Below, piece after piece: positions 63,658 to 64,000 of a DNA stretch of 64,000 bases. Every line of letters starts with the position of its first letter. The first letter of the stretch is position 1. The DNA lies in the NCBI RefSeq assembly GCF_004364165.1, contig NZ_SOAY01000016.1:1-64000 (forward strand), written 5' to 3'. This stretch comes from Maribacter spongiicola. GTDB lineage: Bacteria; Bacteroidota; Bacteroidia; Flavobacteriales; Flavobacteriaceae. The position numbers were made by a program, and so were the translations under genes. The notes beneath the pieces are model-generated. The model was not told the DNA's origin and did not search any database. It worked only from the letters and a program-made list of their open reading frames with translations.

Positions 63658-64000
63658 TTAGTTTGGTCTACCGCCACCACGACCGCCACGGTTTCTAAAA
63701 TTCTCACGCATTTCTTTCATCTTCTCTCGAGAGATTTCATCATATTCTGCCTGCGTTACTTTCTTGCCTTTACTTGGCGCTTTTATTTCAATTTTCTCTG
63801 AAGGGTTCATCGTAATTTCAGAGCAAACAATAGTTGTAACATCATCGTTTACGGCGAGTATTAAACCCGGAAGACCCCAATATAATCCTGGACCTTGATT
63901 AATAGGCACTTCAGGAGTATACCATGCCACAATTTCCACTTCTTTTATCGTAAATTCTTCTTCTTTATTCTCCTCCTCTTTATTTTCTTCACCCCTACCT
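63658..64000 (-). CDS. GLPGLI-family protein (5' part beyond the window)
   Basis: The frame is open through position 64000, so the gene continues past the right edge; the GTG at 63939 is internal. The visible 113 codons begin with a Glu-rich stretch and contain the naming motif in GPGLYWGLPGLILAV, then end in a basic RGGRGGGRPN tail. GLPGLI proteins are secreted Bacteroidota proteins of unknown function, usually beside TonB-receptor-like genes, as here (39 bases upstream). Confidence 0.88.
   Translation of the reverse strand, partial: GRGEENKEEENKEEEFTIKEVEIVAWYTPEVPINQGPGLYWGLPGLILAVNDDVTTIVCSEITMNPSEKIEIKAPSKGKKVTQAEYDEISREKMKEMRENFRNRGGRGGGRPN

Overview
The window is AT-rich chromosomal DNA from a gliding marine Flavobacteriaceae bacterium (Bacteroidota; the overall look is of the Maribacter/Zobellia/Arenibacter group, but the genus cannot be fixed from sequence alone). 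Evidence for the lineage: gldB and gldC next to nadE, a GLPGLI-family gene beside a TonB-receptor-like protein, many SPII lipoproteins, DUF5723/OmpA and DUF2807 proteins, and TANNTTTG-type -7 boxes. No rRNA, tRNA, CRISPR array, transposase or phage gene was seen.

Layout. 1-950 is a gene-free block of dispersed repeats. 950-6640 holds a DUF2306-like membrane protein, gldC-gldB, nadE, a LuxR-type regulator with a degenerate receiver, and dnaG. 7000-9820 has a zinc-ribbon protein and an ECF sigma / anti-sigma-like / outer-membrane protein operon. 9930-16630 is housekeeping: polyprenyl synthase, rlmN, queA, aroA, a MazG-like NTPase, dtd, rsgA. 16700-20320 has two exported proteins and an OmpA-family porin. 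20470-24670 is the phenylalanine/tyrosine operon pheA-aminotransferase-tyrA-aroG/CM, preceded by what reads as a classical attenuator: a 23-codon Phe/Tyr-rich leader ORF, a possible antiterminator and an intrinsic terminator. 24820-29260 holds a membrane protein, a beta-lactamase-fold hydrolase, a DUF2807 lipoprotein and a PagL-like deacylase.

29370-60680 is dominated by sulfur metabolism. It contains metF and a split metH under a SAM-I riboswitch; an FNR-type reductase, siroheme methylase, sulfite reductase, cysN, cysD, cysH and a DUF2061 protein, with an Rrf2 regulator and two candidate operators; a metZ-like gene; a trifunctional MetX-aspartokinase-homoserine dehydrogenase fusion downstream of metY under a second SAM-I riboswitch; and metK under a different class, a SAM-II-like riboswitch. 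Sulfate is thus taken to sulfide, joined to acetylhomoserine, methylated to methionine and converted to SAM, with SAM feeding back through two riboswitch folds. Interleaved are a WG-repeat-like secreted pair, a DoxX/DUF2071/methyltransferase cluster and a CocE-type lipoprotein hydrolase. The right end has an outer-membrane beta-barrel protein and a GLPGLI gene cut by the window edge.

The most unusual signal is structural: short tandem arrays of exactly 7-bp period (GCAATTA, TGTTGGT and TACTTNN types) recur at about ten places. They often abut stop codons and often form inverted pairs. One inverted pair encloses a four-helix-bundle (23S intervening-sequence-protein type) gene between the two halves of metH, which looks like an intervening-sequence-like cassette in an mRNA. 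Other dispersed palindromic repeats have entered coding sequence in metH and the siroheme methylase gene.
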